Source of the DNA: Acetobacter estunensis
GTDB lineage: Bacteria > Pseudomonadota > Alphaproteobacteria > Acetobacterales > Acetobacteraceae
Reading direction: 5' to 3'
DNA length: 64,000 nt
Assembly (NCBI RefSeq): GCF_011516945.1
Contig: NZ_WOTH01000001.1
Location: 1-64,000 of the forward strand
The notes under the pieces: model-generated
Told to the model about the DNA's origin: nothing
Databases searched by the model: none
Seen by the model: the letters and a program-made list of their open reading frames with translations, nothing else
Shown: piece after piece, positions 1 through 9,891 of the stretch
Layout: every line of letters begins with the position of its first letter
How positions within the stretch are numbered: position 1 is the first letter of the stretch
Position numbers and translations under genes: made by a program

Positions 1-102
1 GACGCCCCCATCCGAACTCATGCGACCCCCGTCAAAACGGGCCACAACACGCCGTCCACAGGAGGCTGGAAACTCATACGCGCCTGCGCTACACTCTGTC
101 TG
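1..102. other. Non-coding or unidentified sequence beyond nuoN
   Basis: This edge piece lies downstream of the truncated nuoN. One plus-strand frame is open from base 1 to about 188, but its translation resembles nothing I recognise and it has no visible start inside the window. It does not continue NuoN in any frame. It may be the end of an inserted element or unrelated flanking DNA. Confidence 0.4.
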
Positions 103-173
103 CATCGGGTTTTCTTGATGATTATGGAAATTTCTTTTCTACAAAACAGACTTTTTCATAATCTAACCCGATG
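103..173. repeat. Imperfect inverted repeat at the 3-prime end of truncated nuoN
   Basis: Outer arms CATCGGGTT (103-111) and AACCCGATG (165-173) are perfect complements. Inner arms GATTATG (120-126) and CATAATC (157-163) also pair and continue with an A-rich to T-rich match. The stop codon of nuoN (163-165) lies inside the right arm. There is no U-tract on either strand, so a simple intrinsic terminator is not obvious. A terminal structure of a mobile element or a small inserted repeat is possible. Confidence 0.55.
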
Positions 174-1368
174 TACAACCCTTCTGTGAGATTTCCGCGT
201 CGAATTTTGCAAAAAATCCGATGCTGGGTGGAATGCCCGCAAGCGAAAGTAGCATGAACGACATGGCCGAAGCCAGGAACGGACGGGTGAAAAACAGTCC
301 CTTCCATTGCGCGATAACCGTGCCATCCGGTCCATCAGGGCTAGCAAAGGCGGTCATGGTTGCAAATACGCCTAATGTACTGGTGGTGTAGGCCAGAAGA
401 TAAATGGTTATGGCGCCTGATTGCAGACGGCCGGGGCAAAGAAAGGCAATTAAAAGATACCCCACATGCGCAATGGATGAACATGCCATAAGACGAGTGA
501 GACTGGTTTGACGTAATGCAAGCAAGTTGCCTCCCATAATGGTCAGGATTATGACGACATATAGGATGTCGTTGAAGAAGAGAGGCTGCTCTCCCGTCCC
601 GAAATACCGAACAAATGAGGAAAATATCGCGATTTTTGAAACCACAGCCAAAAACGCCGCCACAGGAATGGACGCGCCTTCCATCACGTCCGGTAACCAC
701 ATATGGAAGGGAACCATGGAAAGTTTAAAGAAAATGCCGACAAGAATCATGACCGTGGCGGCAATCGGCAATACTGGAAAAATATCCCCGGTTGTGATGG
801 GTGGCATGAATCGTAGCGATCCCGTAACACCATAGGACAGACCAACACCAAACAGAAGAATGGCGGAAGATACCCCTGATAGGATCAGGTATTTCATTGC
901 CGCTTCATAAGCCTGTATGGCGGACTCGTGCCGGAAGGTCACAAGTCCCATGAGAGAGACGCCAAGTATTTCCAGACCTAAGAAAAACGGCATGTAATTT
1001 GCGCTGAAGACCATGGTCAGCGCGCCAAGCGTACCCAGCATGCATAACAGAGGATATTCATCCAACTGCGGCGTGGTTCTGTCGTGCGCGCCATTCCGCC
1101 ACGACATGAGAAGAATACAGATGCTGGAAAACATGATGAGTATGGCAGTATAGTTTGCCCATTGATCCTGAATGAACAAACTGTCCCCATTACTCCACGC
1201 TGTGCCCGTATGGTGCTCTACAAACATAAGAGCCAGCAGCAGTGTTACCATGCCAGTCAGAAAGCTGCGGTTCACCGAACGTCGCCACGCTGTAGCAGCA
1301 AGCATGACCGTGATCCCTACGCAGAGCACCGGCAAAGGTGTTGGTAGGAAAACATCGTGTCCGATCAT
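163..1368 (-). CDS. nuoN: NADH-quinone oxidoreductase subunit N, C-terminally truncated
   Basis: NuoN is one of the three antiporter-like, proton-pumping membrane subunits of complex I. The start codon at 1368 overlaps the nuoM stop as ATGA. The product is 401 residues, against about 480 for the family. Hydrophobic helices run throughout, and the conserved antiporter segment MVPFHMWLPDVMEGA is present. Similarity to NuoN stops right after the late motif LAGIPPSIGFFAKF. The next twelve residues (DAEISQKGCTSG) are unlike the family and end at an inverted repeat, so the last helices (about 80 residues) are missing. Either the gene was cut by an insertion or rearrangement, or the enzyme works with a shortened subunit. 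Identification is firm; functionality is doubtful. Confidence 0.9.
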   Translation of the reverse strand: MIGHDVFLPTPLPVLCVGITVMLAATAWRRSVNRSFLTGMVTLLLALMFVEHHTGTAWSNGDSLFIQDQWANYTAILIMFSSICILLMSWRNGAHDRTTPQLDEYPLLCMLGTLGALTMVFSANYMPFFLGLEILGVSLMGLVTFRHESAIQAYEAAMKYLILSGVSSAILLFGVGLSYGVTGSLRFMPPITTGDIFPVLPIAATVMILVGIFFKLSMVPFHMWLPDVMEGASIPVAAFLAVVSKIAIFSSFVRYFGTGEQPLFFNDILYVVIILTIMGGNLLALRQTSLTRLMACSSIAHVGYLLIAFLCPGRLQSGAITIYLLAYTTSTLGVFATMTAFASPDGPDGTVIAQWKGLFFTRPFLASAMSFMLLSLAGIPPSIGFFAKFDAEISQKGCTSG

Positions 1369-2876
1369 GGCACATGACCTCCCAGACTGTTCGTCGTCAT
1401 GACGGACAGGGGAGATGGAGCGGAAAACGTCATGAAAGGTTGTGGATGCAGGCCCAGCACGATCAGAAAAATCATGGCACAGGCGAAAGCCGCCATCTGC
1501 GGGACGGACAGATCCTTCAGCGGGGGTTGGCCCTCCCGACGAGCTGCCAGAAAGACACGATTGACCATTCGCAGCGCATAGATGGCGGCCAGAACGAGTC
1601 CCACGGTCGTCACTGTCGCAATGATGGGACTGACTTGCCATGTCGCCAGTAGCACGAGGAATTCGCCCGCGAAATTACCCAGTCCCGGCATTCCGAGCGA
1701 TGCTACGGCAAAAAATAGTCCCGTGGCGGACAGGCGTGGCATGGCCGTCCACAATCCACCGATACGGTGCATGTCACGTGTATGCAGTCGGTCTTGAATA
1801 GCACCCGCAATGAGGAAAAGTGAGCCTGCGCTCAACCCATGGGCAAGCATCTGGATGATCGCCCCCTGCATCCCCATGCGTGAGCCGGTAAAGATGCCAA
1901 GCACCACGAAGCCCATATGGCTGATACTGCTATAGGCGATCAGACGCTTGATATCCTCCTGCGCACAGGACAGCCACGCCCCATACAGAACCCCGACAAC
2001 ACCCAGCCCCATGGCGACGGGTGCGAAATACATGGCTGCATCGGGAAATAGCATGACATTGAAACGGATCATGCCATATCCGCCGGTTTTGAGAAGGATG
2101 CCTGCCAGAAGTACGCTGGCCGCCGTGGGCGCCTGCGTGTGGGCGTTGGGCAGCCAGACATGGGCCGGCACGATCGGCAACTTGACGGCAAAGGCGATGA
2201 AAAAGCCCAGCATGAGCAGCATGGACAGGGTGGGGGAAAGATGTGTCTGTGCCAGTGTGAAGTAATCGAATGTCAGCACACCGGTTTCCCGGTCGTGCGT
2301 AATGACCAGCCCGAGGATGGACAATAGCATGAGCAGCCCGCTGCCCTGCGTAAACATGAAGAACTTCAGGGCAGCACGCTGCCTGTCCTCATGTCCCCAT
2401 ACGGCAATGAGCACGAACATTGGCACCAACATCAGTTCCCAGAAAAAGAAGAACAGGAAGAGATCGGTGGCCAGAAATGTTCCGATAATACCGGTAAGAG
2501 TTGTAAGGAAAAGGAAGTGGAAAGTCCCCGCCTTGACCGTAGCCTGACGGGTTGCAAGACAGGCGCACAAAAAGCAGAGGATCAGCGAAAGCCAGATCAG
2601 TGAGAGCGAAAGGCCGTCCATGTCCAGCCTGATCGCGATCCCCATGGTGGGGACCCAAGGCATGGAAAAATGCTCCAGCCATGGTCCCGTATGGCTGGTC
2701 GGATGACTGAATGTGATCCATGCAAGCAGCAGCGTTTCCACAATCAGGGTCGCCAGCATCGCCCACCATGACGCATTGCGAGAAGGGGACGAGGGTGCGG
2801 GCTGGATACGTTCAGCCAGCCATGCCAGTCCGCCGCCGATGAAGGGCAGCAGCACGAGAGCGGGAAGGGGATTCAT
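1365..2876 (-). CDS. nuoM: NADH-quinone oxidoreductase subunit M
   Basis: This 503-residue membrane subunit is the second antiporter-like proton pump of complex I. The start at 2876 (MNPLPALVLLPFIGG) is chosen because it forms an ATGA overlap with the nuoL stop and gives the normal family length; the open frame extends further upstream but reads into nuoL. Family marks include FFFFWELMLVPMF, KLPIVPAHVWLPNAHTQAP and the lysine-bearing helix. It sits between nuoL and nuoN in the usual order and its stop overlaps the nuoN start by 4 bp, implying translational coupling. Confidence 0.97.
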   Translation of the reverse strand: MNPLPALVLLPFIGGGLAWLAERIQPAPSSPSRNASWWAMLATLIVETLLLAWITFSHPTSHTGPWLEHFSMPWVPTMGIAIRLDMDGLSLSLIWLSLILCFLCACLATRQATVKAGTFHFLFLTTLTGIIGTFLATDLFLFFFFWELMLVPMFVLIAVWGHEDRQRAALKFFMFTQGSGLLMLLSILGLVITHDRETGVLTFDYFTLAQTHLSPTLSMLLMLGFFIAFAVKLPIVPAHVWLPNAHTQAPTAASVLLAGILLKTGGYGMIRFNVMLFPDAAMYFAPVAMGLGVVGVLYGAWLSCAQEDIKRLIAYSSISHMGFVVLGIFTGSRMGMQGAIIQMLAHGLSAGSLFLIAGAIQDRLHTRDMHRIGGLWTAMPRLSATGLFFAVASLGMPGLGNFAGEFLVLLATWQVSPIIATVTTVGLVLAAIYALRMVNRVFLAARREGQPPLKDLSVPQMAAFACAMIFLIVLGLHPQPFMTFSAPSPLSVMTTNSLGGHVP

Positions 2877-4840
2877 GACAGCATTGCCATGGCGAGACCC
2901 GCGCTCAGCCCACCGGCAATCCATGCCGCATACCAGCGCACGCGGCCATTCTGTATCTGGCCCAGCAGGCGATCCGTCTCTCTGATGCCACTGGTTCCCC
3001 ATAGGGTCAGCGTGCCCAGAAAATCCGTTCGCGCCCTGAGAACCGAGGTGCTGGCTGTCCGTGTCAGCCGCCCTGTTCCGGTTATGATGTAATCAAGAAT
3101 GTCATGCCGCGTCAGCCACGTCAGGAAACGAAAGGGCTGTACGAACAGACGGTCATACAGCATGTCGATGCCCTCGCCGGTGCGGGCAAAGCGGATGACG
3201 ACCGCCTGTCCCGGCATCTCGCGCATGACGGGTGAAGGGCGTCCCCACAGCACCCATGCGACGGCAAGTCCGGCAAGAGGAACGACCGCGCCCGCCAGCA
3301 CAAGCCAGCCGGGTTCATCCGCGTGTGAGTGGGATGCCGCAGGATCAAGAAGGGCGCTGAACAGATGAAGGGGAGGAAATGTCGTGGGCATTTCAATGAT
3401 GCCTCCGCAAAGGGACAGAACGCACAGACAGCCAAGGGGAATGGTCATCAGGCGTGACGTCTGGCCCCTCGTTGTGGTTCCAGATTTTCCGAAAAAAACG
3501 ATGAATACGCAGCGGAAAATATAAAGCGCGGTCAGGAAGGCTCCCAGCAGGGCCATCCCCCACAGGAAATGTCCGTTCAGGGTCAACTCATGCGTCAGGC
3601 GGAAATGGGCGGGCCATACGCCCGACAGGATCATTTCCTTGCTATAGAACCCGGCCGTGACCAGCGGCAGACCGGCCAGTGCAGATGCACCCGTGACAAA
3701 GGCGGCGGTCAGTCCCGGCATGGTGTGGCGGAGGCCGCCTAGACGGAAAATATCCTGTTCATGATGGGTACGGACGATAATGGCCCCTGCGGTCAGGAAA
3801 AGCAGTGCCTTGAAGAAGGCATGGGTCATCAGATGAAATAGCGCCGCCTGCCACACGCCGCATCCAAGGGCGAGAAACATGTAGCCAAGCTGGCTGATGG
3901 TGGACCAGGCAAGGATACGCTTGAGATCGGACTGCACCAGCGCCGTGCAGGCTCCCATAAGAATGGTCAGCGCTCCGAGCACGGCCGTAAGCGCCATGAC
4001 GGGGGCCGCTTGGGCAAAAAGGTCATGCAGGCGCGCAATCAGGTAGACGCCTGCCGTGACCATGGTCGCCGCGTGGATCAGGGCAGAGGTTGGTGTGGGT
4101 CCGGCCATGGCATCCGGCAGCCATGTCTGGAATGGGATCTGCGCCGATTTGGCGAGAGCCCCTATGAGGATGAAAAGGGCTGCCATGTTTAGGGCGGAGG
4201 GGGCTATCTGCCCGTTTGTCACCGCCGCCAGCACGGTATCGATATGCAGGGAACCTACCGCCGTAGCCAATAGCAGCAGCCCGCACAGAAAGGCCGTATC
4301 TCCCATGCGGGTCATGTAAAAGGCCTTGCGTGCAGCGGCAGTATTGACAGGGTTATCGTACCAGAACCCGATGAGCAGGTAGGAGCACAGTCCCACGCCT
4401 TCCCATCCGATAAACAGGCAGAGCAGATCGGACGCCAGCACCAGCACCAGCATGGAGGCCACGAACAGCGTCATGCAGCCAAAAAAGCGGGCAACCCCCG
4501 GATCGTCGCGCATATAGCTTGCGGCATAGATATGAATCAGCAGCCCCACGATCGTGACGACAAGGATCATGACCATGGAAATCCGGTCCAGCATGAACGC
4601 GATATCGGCTGAAAATCCCGCGATATGCATCCATGGCCATAGCGTTGCCTGCAATAGTCCTGTCGCTGGACCGGACAGAAGCAGGACGGACAGCACAATG
4701 CTGATGACGGCGGATAGCCCCACACCTGCGCAGGCAACCGTTCCGACAGCACGTGCACTTATGCGCCCGGCGGAGATAAACAGGATCTCGGAAGCTGCAA
4801 GCGGTGAAAGGATGAGGAGGGGAAGTAGAATTTCACCCAT
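2873..4840 (-). CDS. nuoL: NADH-quinone oxidoreductase subunit L
   Basis: NuoL (655 residues) is the largest antiporter-like subunit, at the distal tip of the membrane arm, with the long C-terminal lateral helix that braces the proton pumps. The sequence shows the family motifs FIGWEGVGLCSYLLIGFW and AKSAQIPFQTWLPDAMAGPTP, and HAATMVTAGVYL. Length matches the family (about 610-660). It starts 5 bp after the nuoK stop, and its stop overlaps the nuoM start as ATGA. Nothing in the coding sequence looks damaged. Confidence 0.97.
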   Translation of the reverse strand: MGEILLPLLILSPLAASEILFISAGRISARAVGTVACAGVGLSAVISIVLSVLLLSGPATGLLQATLWPWMHIAGFSADIAFMLDRISMVMILVVTIVGLLIHIYAASYMRDDPGVARFFGCMTLFVASMLVLVLASDLLCLFIGWEGVGLCSYLLIGFWYDNPVNTAAARKAFYMTRMGDTAFLCGLLLLATAVGSLHIDTVLAAVTNGQIAPSALNMAALFILIGALAKSAQIPFQTWLPDAMAGPTPTSALIHAATMVTAGVYLIARLHDLFAQAAPVMALTAVLGALTILMGACTALVQSDLKRILAWSTISQLGYMFLALGCGVWQAALFHLMTHAFFKALLFLTAGAIIVRTHHEQDIFRLGGLRHTMPGLTAAFVTGASALAGLPLVTAGFYSKEMILSGVWPAHFRLTHELTLNGHFLWGMALLGAFLTALYIFRCVFIVFFGKSGTTTRGQTSRLMTIPLGCLCVLSLCGGIIEMPTTFPPLHLFSALLDPAASHSHADEPGWLVLAGAVVPLAGLAVAWVLWGRPSPVMREMPGQAVVIRFARTGEGIDMLYDRLFVQPFRFLTWLTRHDILDYIITGTGRLTRTASTSVLRARTDFLGTLTLWGTSGIRETDRLLGQIQNGRVRWYAAWIAGGLSAGLAMAMLS

Positions 4841-4845
4841 GGCCC

Positions 4846-5157
4846 TTATCCTTGCAGAAGGTTGCCGGTATCGGCATCCAGCGTGGGGCGTCCCCTAGCG
4901 TGCAGGCACAGGATGATGGCCAGCCCCACCGCCGTTTCCACGGCAGCGAGGGCGAGGATTAGCAGAAACATCACCTGTCCCGCCGCATCATGCCAGCGCG
5001 CGCCAGCGCCCACGAAGACGAGGGCGGCCGCATTGAGCATGATGTCCAGTGACATCAGCATGAAGATCATGTTGCGCCGGACCAGAACGCCCGCCAGTCC
5101 GACGGAAAACAGGACGGTGGCCAGAAGCAAGGTATCGTTGAAGGAAAAGACCGGCAT
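4846..5157 (-). CDS. nuoK: NADH-quinone oxidoreductase subunit K
   Basis: NuoK is a small three-helix membrane subunit (103 residues; family about 100) related to MrpC. It carries buried glutamates used in proton transfer between the antiporter-like subunits and the quinone site. The segment ALAAVETAVGLAIIL contains the conserved glutamate of the third helix. The gene starts 1 bp after the nuoJ stop and is followed 5 bp later by nuoL, so it is firmly inside the operon. Confidence 0.96.
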   Translation of the reverse strand: MPVFSFNDTLLLATVLFSVGLAGVLVRRNMIFMLMSLDIMLNAAALVFVGAGARWHDAAGQVMFLLILALAAVETAVGLAIILCLHARGRPTLDADTGNLLQG

Positions 5158-5158
5158 G

Positions 5159-5659
5159 TCAGCGATCCTCCACGCGGTTGCGTCCGATGTGAAAGGCCGC
5201 GACCAAACCCGCCAGAAGCAGGAATGATGCCAGTTCGACCATCAGCACGTAGCGGCCAAACAGGCTCAGTCCGACATCATGTGCCGTTATTGGGACAACG
5301 GAGGGCACGGAGTCGGAAAGAGGCACGATACAATAAAGAAGTTCCGCACATATAATGGCGGCCAGAACCCCCGGTCCCAGCCACACGTGCGGGCGCAGCC
5401 ATTCCTTTTCGCGCGCGCTGTCCGGTTGCCCCAGATTGAGCATCATGATGACGAAGACGAACAGCACCATGATTGCGCCGGCATAGATGATGATCTCCAG
5501 CATCGCCGCGAAGGAGCCTCCCAGCATCACAAGTAATGCCGCCAGCCCCAGCATTGTCGCGACCAGATACAGCACCGCATGCACGGCGACTTTCCGGGTA
5601 ATGACCATGGTGGCCCCGATGACGGTCACACTGGCAGCAAGGAGGGCCAGGGCGTGCAT
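5159..5659 (-). CDS. nuoJ: NADH-quinone oxidoreductase subunit J
   Basis: NuoJ (166 residues) is a five-helix membrane subunit near the quinone chamber of complex I. The conserved helix containing EIIIYAGAIMVLFVFVIMMLNL is the signature of the family, including the pi-bulge tyrosine. It lies between nuoI (5 bp upstream) and nuoK (1 bp downstream). The C-terminus is shorter than in some homologues but within the normal range. Confidence 0.95.
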   Translation of the reverse strand: MHALALLAASVTVIGATMVITRKVAVHAVLYLVATMLGLAALLVMLGGSFAAMLEIIIYAGAIMVLFVFVIMMLNLGQPDSAREKEWLRPHVWLGPGVLAAIICAELLYCIVPLSDSVPSVVPITAHDVGLSLFGRYVLMVELASFLLLAGLVAAFHIGRNRVEDR

Positions 5660-5664
5660 GATGG

Positions 5665-6177
5665 TTACGGCAGCAGGGAGTGGAGATCGACAGGCGGGCG
5701 TTCGCGTTCGGACGCGCCTCGCGCCTTGCCGGGAATGGGGATGCCCGCGACATTATAGAAGCTGTAATCGGGATATTTCCCTGTCCCGCTTATCAGAAGA
5801 TCTTCCTTTTCATAAACCAGGTTGGGGCGCGCATATTCGCCCATTTCAAAATCGGGCGTCAGTTGTATGGCATAGGTTGGACAGGCTTCCTCACAAAAGC
5901 CGCAGAAAATGCAACGGGAAAAATTGATCCGGAAATATTCTGGATACCAGCGGCCATCGGTCTCGGTTTTCTGGAGACTGATGCAGTCCACCGGACAGGC
6001 GACAGCACATAGGTTGCACGCCACGCACCGTTCCATCCCATCGGGATCGCGCGACAGGATGATCCGCCCACGATACCGCGGCGGCAGGTAGGGCTGCTGT
6101 TCGGGATACTGCACGGTAGCGCGCCGGTGGAAAGCATGCAGCGCCGTCAGGAGCAGGGTGCGCAATGTATTGAACAT
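5665..6177 (-). CDS. nuoI: NADH-quinone oxidoreductase subunit I (2x[4Fe-4S] ferredoxin)
   Basis: NuoI carries clusters N6a and N6b that pass electrons from NuoG towards N2 in NuoB. Two classic motifs are visible: Cys51, 54, 57, 61 ([12 protein letters not shown]) and Cys89, 92, 95, 99 ([12 protein letters not shown]). I prefer the start at 6177 ([10 protein letters not shown]), giving 170 residues that align with the E. coli protein. An in-frame ATG at 6216 would overlap nuoH by 14 bp and adds thirteen residues unlike the family. The protein resembles the enterobacterial type over its whole length, including the C-terminal LHSLLP. Confidence 0.96.
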   Translation of the reverse strand: MFNTLRTLLLTALHAFHRRATVQYPEQQPYLPPRYRGRIILSRDPDGMERCVACNLCAVACPVDCISLQKTETDGRWYPEYFRINFSRCIFCGFCEEACPTYAIQLTPDFEMGEYARPNLVYEKEDLLISGTGKYPDYSFYNVAGIPIPGKARGASERERPPVDLHSLLP

Positions 6178-6202
6178 GGGGGATGCCTTTGCATCGGGCG
6201 TG

Positions 6203-7159
6203 TCACAAAGACGCACGCAGCATAAGAAGAGTTCCGGTCACCATGACATTTAAAAGCGAGAGCGGCAGCAGGACTTTCCAGCCCAATGCCATCAACTGGT
6301 CATAACGCGGGCGGGGCAGACTTGCGCGCAACAGAATGAAAAACGCCACCATGCTGCCGGTCTTGAGCAGGAACCATACGGCAGGGGGCAGCAGCGGGCC
6401 GCGCCAGCCGCCAAGATAGAGCGTGGTCACAAGGCTTGAGATCAGAACGATCCCGGCATATTCGGCAATGAAGAACATGCCGAATTTCATGCCTGAATAT
6501 TCGGTGTGAAAACCTGCGCCTAGTTCGTTCTCTCCTTCGGGAAGATCAAAGGGAAGACGGTGTGTTTCCGCAATGCCTGCCAGCAGGAACACGGCAAAGC
6601 CGAGACATTGCGGGATGATGAACCACAACCCCGCCTGCGCCGTCACGATGTCGTGTAGGCTGAATGATCCGGCCATCATGACCACGCCCAAGAGGGAAAG
6701 TCCCATGAAGACTTCGTAGCTGATCATCTGGGCGGCGGCCCGCATGCCACCCAGCAGTGCGAACTTGCTGTTGGACGACCACCCGGCCAGCACTACCGCA
6801 TAGACGCCCAGTCCCATCATGCCGAGGATGAACAAAAGCCCGACATTCAGGTTGCTTGCAATGCCTATGCCCATTGTGAATGGAATGACAGCAAAGGACA
6901 GCAACACCGTCATCATGCCGATAGCCGGTGCAAGGATGAAAACACCCTTATCAGCGAAGGGAGGAATCCAGTCCTGCTTGAACAGAATCTTGATTCCATC
7001 TGCCACCGCCTGAAATAGGCCACCCGGCCCTACGCGGTTGGGGCCATACCGGTCCTGCCATAATCCCAGTAGCCGCCGTTCGACCCATGTCAACACTGTC
7101 GCAAGGGCAAGGAGGAGAAATGGCATAAGAATGATGGTGAGGAGCGCTGAAGACGTCAT
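6203..7159 (-). CDS. nuoH: NADH-quinone oxidoreductase subunit H
   Basis: NuoH (318 residues, eight helices) forms the quinone chamber and the link between the peripheral arm and the proton pumps. Family signatures [19 protein letters not shown] and the acidic loop [27 protein letters not shown] are intact. The start ATG overlaps the nuoG stop by 4 bp. Its stop is followed by a 25-bp gap before the preferred nuoI start, the largest gap inside the operon. Confidence 0.97.
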   Translation of the reverse strand: MTSSALLTIILMPFLLLALATVLTWVERRLLGLWQDRYGPNRVGPGGLFQAVADGIKILFKQDWIPPFADKGVFILAPAIGMMTVLLSFAVIPFTMGIGIASNLNVGLLFILGMMGLGVYAVVLAGWSSNSKFALLGGMRAAAQMISYEVFMGLSLLGVVMMAGSFSLHDIVTAQAGLWFIIPQCLGFAVFLLAGIAETHRLPFDLPEGENELGAGFHTEYSGMKFGMFFIAEYAGIVLISSLVTTLYLGGWRGPLLPPAVWFLLKTGSMVAFFILLRASLPRPRYDQLMALGWKVLLPLSLLNVMVTGTLLMLRASL

Positions 7160-9891
7160 GTCCGTTCTCCTTCACCGGGAAAATCCTCAAGCCGGGCCAT
7201 GCGGGGAAAGCGGAATGCGCGTGCGACCATGTGCGCGGGACAGAGGGCAGTGTCCGCAGGGAGACCGGGCACGGGTTTCACGGGCAGGACGTGTGGTCCG
7301 TCTTCCAGATGCAGCATCATGCGATCTGAGGTAGCCGTGTTGGCGGGCAGTCCCAGGGTTGGCGCACTTGATCGCTCCATGATGGGGGGCGAGAACATAC
7401 TCAGTTCCTCGCTGCCGAACAGACGCGTATCGGGTAATACCAAAACGACATTCGCCTGCGGAACATAGGGAGGCGGAATGTCCGTGGTGTAAGTGTAGGG
7501 ACGCGCTTGCGTGTTTTTATTTTCCGCAGGAGATAACAGACAGATGCCGGATGGACCGCCACGCAGGGGACCTCCGATTTCGAACTGGAACCGGTTGAGC
7601 GCCTGTACCGAATTCCATGCAGGCGTCTGATAGAAGGAAACCAGCGCGCCGGGCATATCCGGTTCATAAGCCCCTTCCATTGAACTGCTGAATGGTGTGT
7701 CCGGACTGGCGGGTGGTGGTTGGTCGCGCACACTGACAAAGGAACGGATGACGGTCCGCCCGCTGGCGCGATAGGTCTGGCTGCGCAATTTCTCACCATT
7801 GATACGGTAATCCCCTCCCGGTGCGGCCATGGCTGCCGGGGCAAGACCGGGAAATGCCGTTGCCAGAGCGGCGAGAACCGCATCGAGACTTCCCCAGCCG
7901 ATCAAGCCCGTTACAGGGAGCGTGGAGGGGTCAAGACCGCGGGCCAGTGTCTGTATCCACCGCCAGCCAGCCTGTATGGGGGCAGGGGGAAAGACCGCCT
8001 GAAAAAAGCGTTGTGCCCTGCCTTCCTGATTGACCAGTGTACCGTTGCATTCGCTGAAGGCCGCAATGGGCAGGACAAGACTGGCGTGCTGACACAGCGG
8101 TGTCATCGTATGGTCGATCACGACGATGTTGGGGACGGTTGCCACAAGGTCTGCCACATCCGCCGGATCGAGATGACGCGTCAGATCATTTTCTACGACG
8201 ATCAGGGTGAAAATCTCGCCCGCTCGCGCCTGTTCCATCACCGTTTCCAGCGACAGTCCGCCCATCATGGCCAGTCCCATGCTGTTGCATTCCGGCAGAA
8301 CCAGTGACAGGCCCGCGGCTGGCGTGGTGCGCGCAAGGGCCGCAGCGATACTGGAAGTGGCCTGCATCAGTGCGCGGGAGCCGTATTGCATGCCGGATAC
8401 GATCAGCGGCTTTCGGGCGGCCATAAGCGTCTGCGCCAAGCGTGCGACGCGTGCGGCATCATCCGGCGTTAGATCCGTGACGGGTGGGGCGGAGGGATCA
8501 ATTTCGTGAGCGATGGCAAAGCCAAGCCGTGCGATATCATCTGGGGCTGCGTGAAAGGTTTCCGCAGCCACACTGTCGAGATCGGTCGGCGCAGGTGTCA
8601 GGATATGCAGGGTGGAAGGGCATTCGCTTCCTAGTGTACGGACCGCTGCATCCATCCACCGAGGCACCTTGGCGTTGTCCGCCGTATGGAAGGAGGCCTG
8701 ACGCACCGACTGGTGCAACGACAGGCCCAGCCGGGGAGCTGTGGCGCAGACGTCTTCGCCCAGCACCAGCACGGCATCGGCGCTTTCCATTTCATGCAGA
8801 GTAGGAAGAGCGCCGGGATGCCGGGTGAGCAGCGCATGCGCCAGTTCCGCGCATTCTTGTTCCTGCCGTGTCTGGCCGGTGGAAAAATGCTTTGCCCCTA
8901 CCAGCGCCCACAGGCTGAAACAGGTCTCCAAGGCCGCGCGGGAAGAGGCTATGCCCACAACCCGCCCTTTCGTCGCCATATGGGCGAAGGCCGTGAGAGC
9001 ATCCGCCGTGGGTACGGGCACCTGCTGCCCGTCAATGATGCGTAGCGGCGTGCGTATCCGTGTCGGCGCATTCACAAAACCATGGCCGAACCGGCCCCGG
9101 TCGCACAACACATAGCGGTTGATGTCCGTATTATAGCGGTTGAGGACGCGACGGAGGGTTTCCTCGCGGGCATTGACGATGGTGTTGCAACCCACCGCAC
9201 AATGTACGCACACCGAGGGCGCACCCCGCATGTCCCATTTGCGAGTGTACACGGCAGAAAAGGGTTTGTCGGTAAACACGCCGGTCGGGCAGATTTCCAC
9301 CAAATTGCCACTGAACGCGTTTTGCAGCGTGCCGTCTTCGGCGCGACCGAAATAGACATTGTCATGCGACGCGAAAGCCGCCAGATCATCGCCGCCTGCG
9401 TAATCACGGTAGAACCGCACGCAGCGATAGCAGGCGATGCAGCGGTTCATTTCATGTTTTACGAACGGCCCAAGATCCTGATTGCGATGGGTCCGTTTCG
9501 TAAACCGGTAACGGCGGGTGTTGTGCCCGGTCATGACCGTCATGTCCTGCAGGTGGCATTCGCCTCCTTCCTCGCAGACGGGGCAGTCATAGGGATGATT
9601 GACCATCATCCATTCGATGACGCTAGCCCGAAAGTCGCGGGCTTCCGGATCGTCGATGGAAATGATGGCGTTCTCGCTGACAGGGGTCATGCAGGCCATC
9701 ACGATGCGGCCCTTCCTGTCCTCCGGCCCGCTGAACTGTTTGATGGCGCACTGTCGGCACGCCCCGACGGAGCCGAGTTCGGGATGCCAGCAGAAATAGG
9801 GCAGGTTCGCGCCTGCTTCCAGACAGGCCTGAAGCAGGTTGATGTCGCTGCGGGTCGGCCAATCCCGCCCATCGATGCGAATGGTGGTCAT
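7156..9891 (-). CDS. nuoG: NADH-quinone oxidoreductase subunit G
   Basis: NuoG (911 residues) is the large iron-sulfur subunit of the peripheral arm. N-terminal [2Fe-2S] ligands are Cys34, 45, 48 and 67; the N5-type site has His99, Cys103, 106, 112; the N4 site is in CIACYRC. The segment [12 protein letters not shown] followed by LCDRGRFG supplies the four ligands of the extra cluster N7, found in the E. coli and Thermus type. A molybdopterin-oxidoreductase-like domain fills the C-terminal two thirds. The start at 9891 makes an ATGA overlap with nuoF. Most alphaproteobacterial NuoG proteins are about 690 residues, so this long form points to the enterobacterial-type operon. Confidence 0.96.
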   Translation of the reverse strand: MTTIRIDGRDWPTRSDINLLQACLEAGANLPYFCWHPELGSVGACRQCAIKQFSGPEDRKGRIVMACMTPVSENAIISIDDPEARDFRASVIEWMMVNHPYDCPVCEEGGECHLQDMTVMTGHNTRRYRFTKRTHRNQDLGPFVKHEMNRCIACYRCVRFYRDYAGGDDLAAFASHDNVYFGRAEDGTLQNAFSGNLVEICPTGVFTDKPFSAVYTRKWDMRGAPSVCVHCAVGCNTIVNAREETLRRVLNRYNTDINRYVLCDRGRFGHGFVNAPTRIRTPLRIIDGQQVPVPTADALTAFAHMATKGRVVGIASSRAALETCFSLWALVGAKHFSTGQTRQEQECAELAHALLTRHPGALPTLHEMESADAVLVLGEDVCATAPRLGLSLHQSVRQASFHTADNAKVPRWMDAAVRTLGSECPSTLHILTPAPTDLDSVAAETFHAAPDDIARLGFAIAHEIDPSAPPVTDLTPDDAARVARLAQTLMAARKPLIVSGMQYGSRALMQATSSIAAALARTTPAAGLSLVLPECNSMGLAMMGGLSLETVMEQARAGEIFTLIVVENDLTRHLDPADVADLVATVPNIVVIDHTMTPLCQHASLVLPIAAFSECNGTLVNQEGRAQRFFQAVFPPAPIQAGWRWIQTLARGLDPSTLPVTGLIGWGSLDAVLAALATAFPGLAPAAMAAPGGDYRINGEKLRSQTYRASGRTVIRSFVSVRDQPPPASPDTPFSSSMEGAYEPDMPGALVSFYQTPAWNSVQALNRFQFEIGGPLRGGPSGICLLSPAENKNTQARPYTYTTDIPPPYVPQANVVLVLPDTRLFGSEELSMFSPPIMERSSAPTLGLPANTATSDRMMLHLEDGPHVLPVKPVPGLPADTALCPAHMVARAFRFPRMARLEDFPGEGERT

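Noticed and set aside
1-188. Plus-strand frame open at the left edge as a gene end
   Set aside because: It has no recognisable domain, low support from codon use and no visible start; treated as non-coding.
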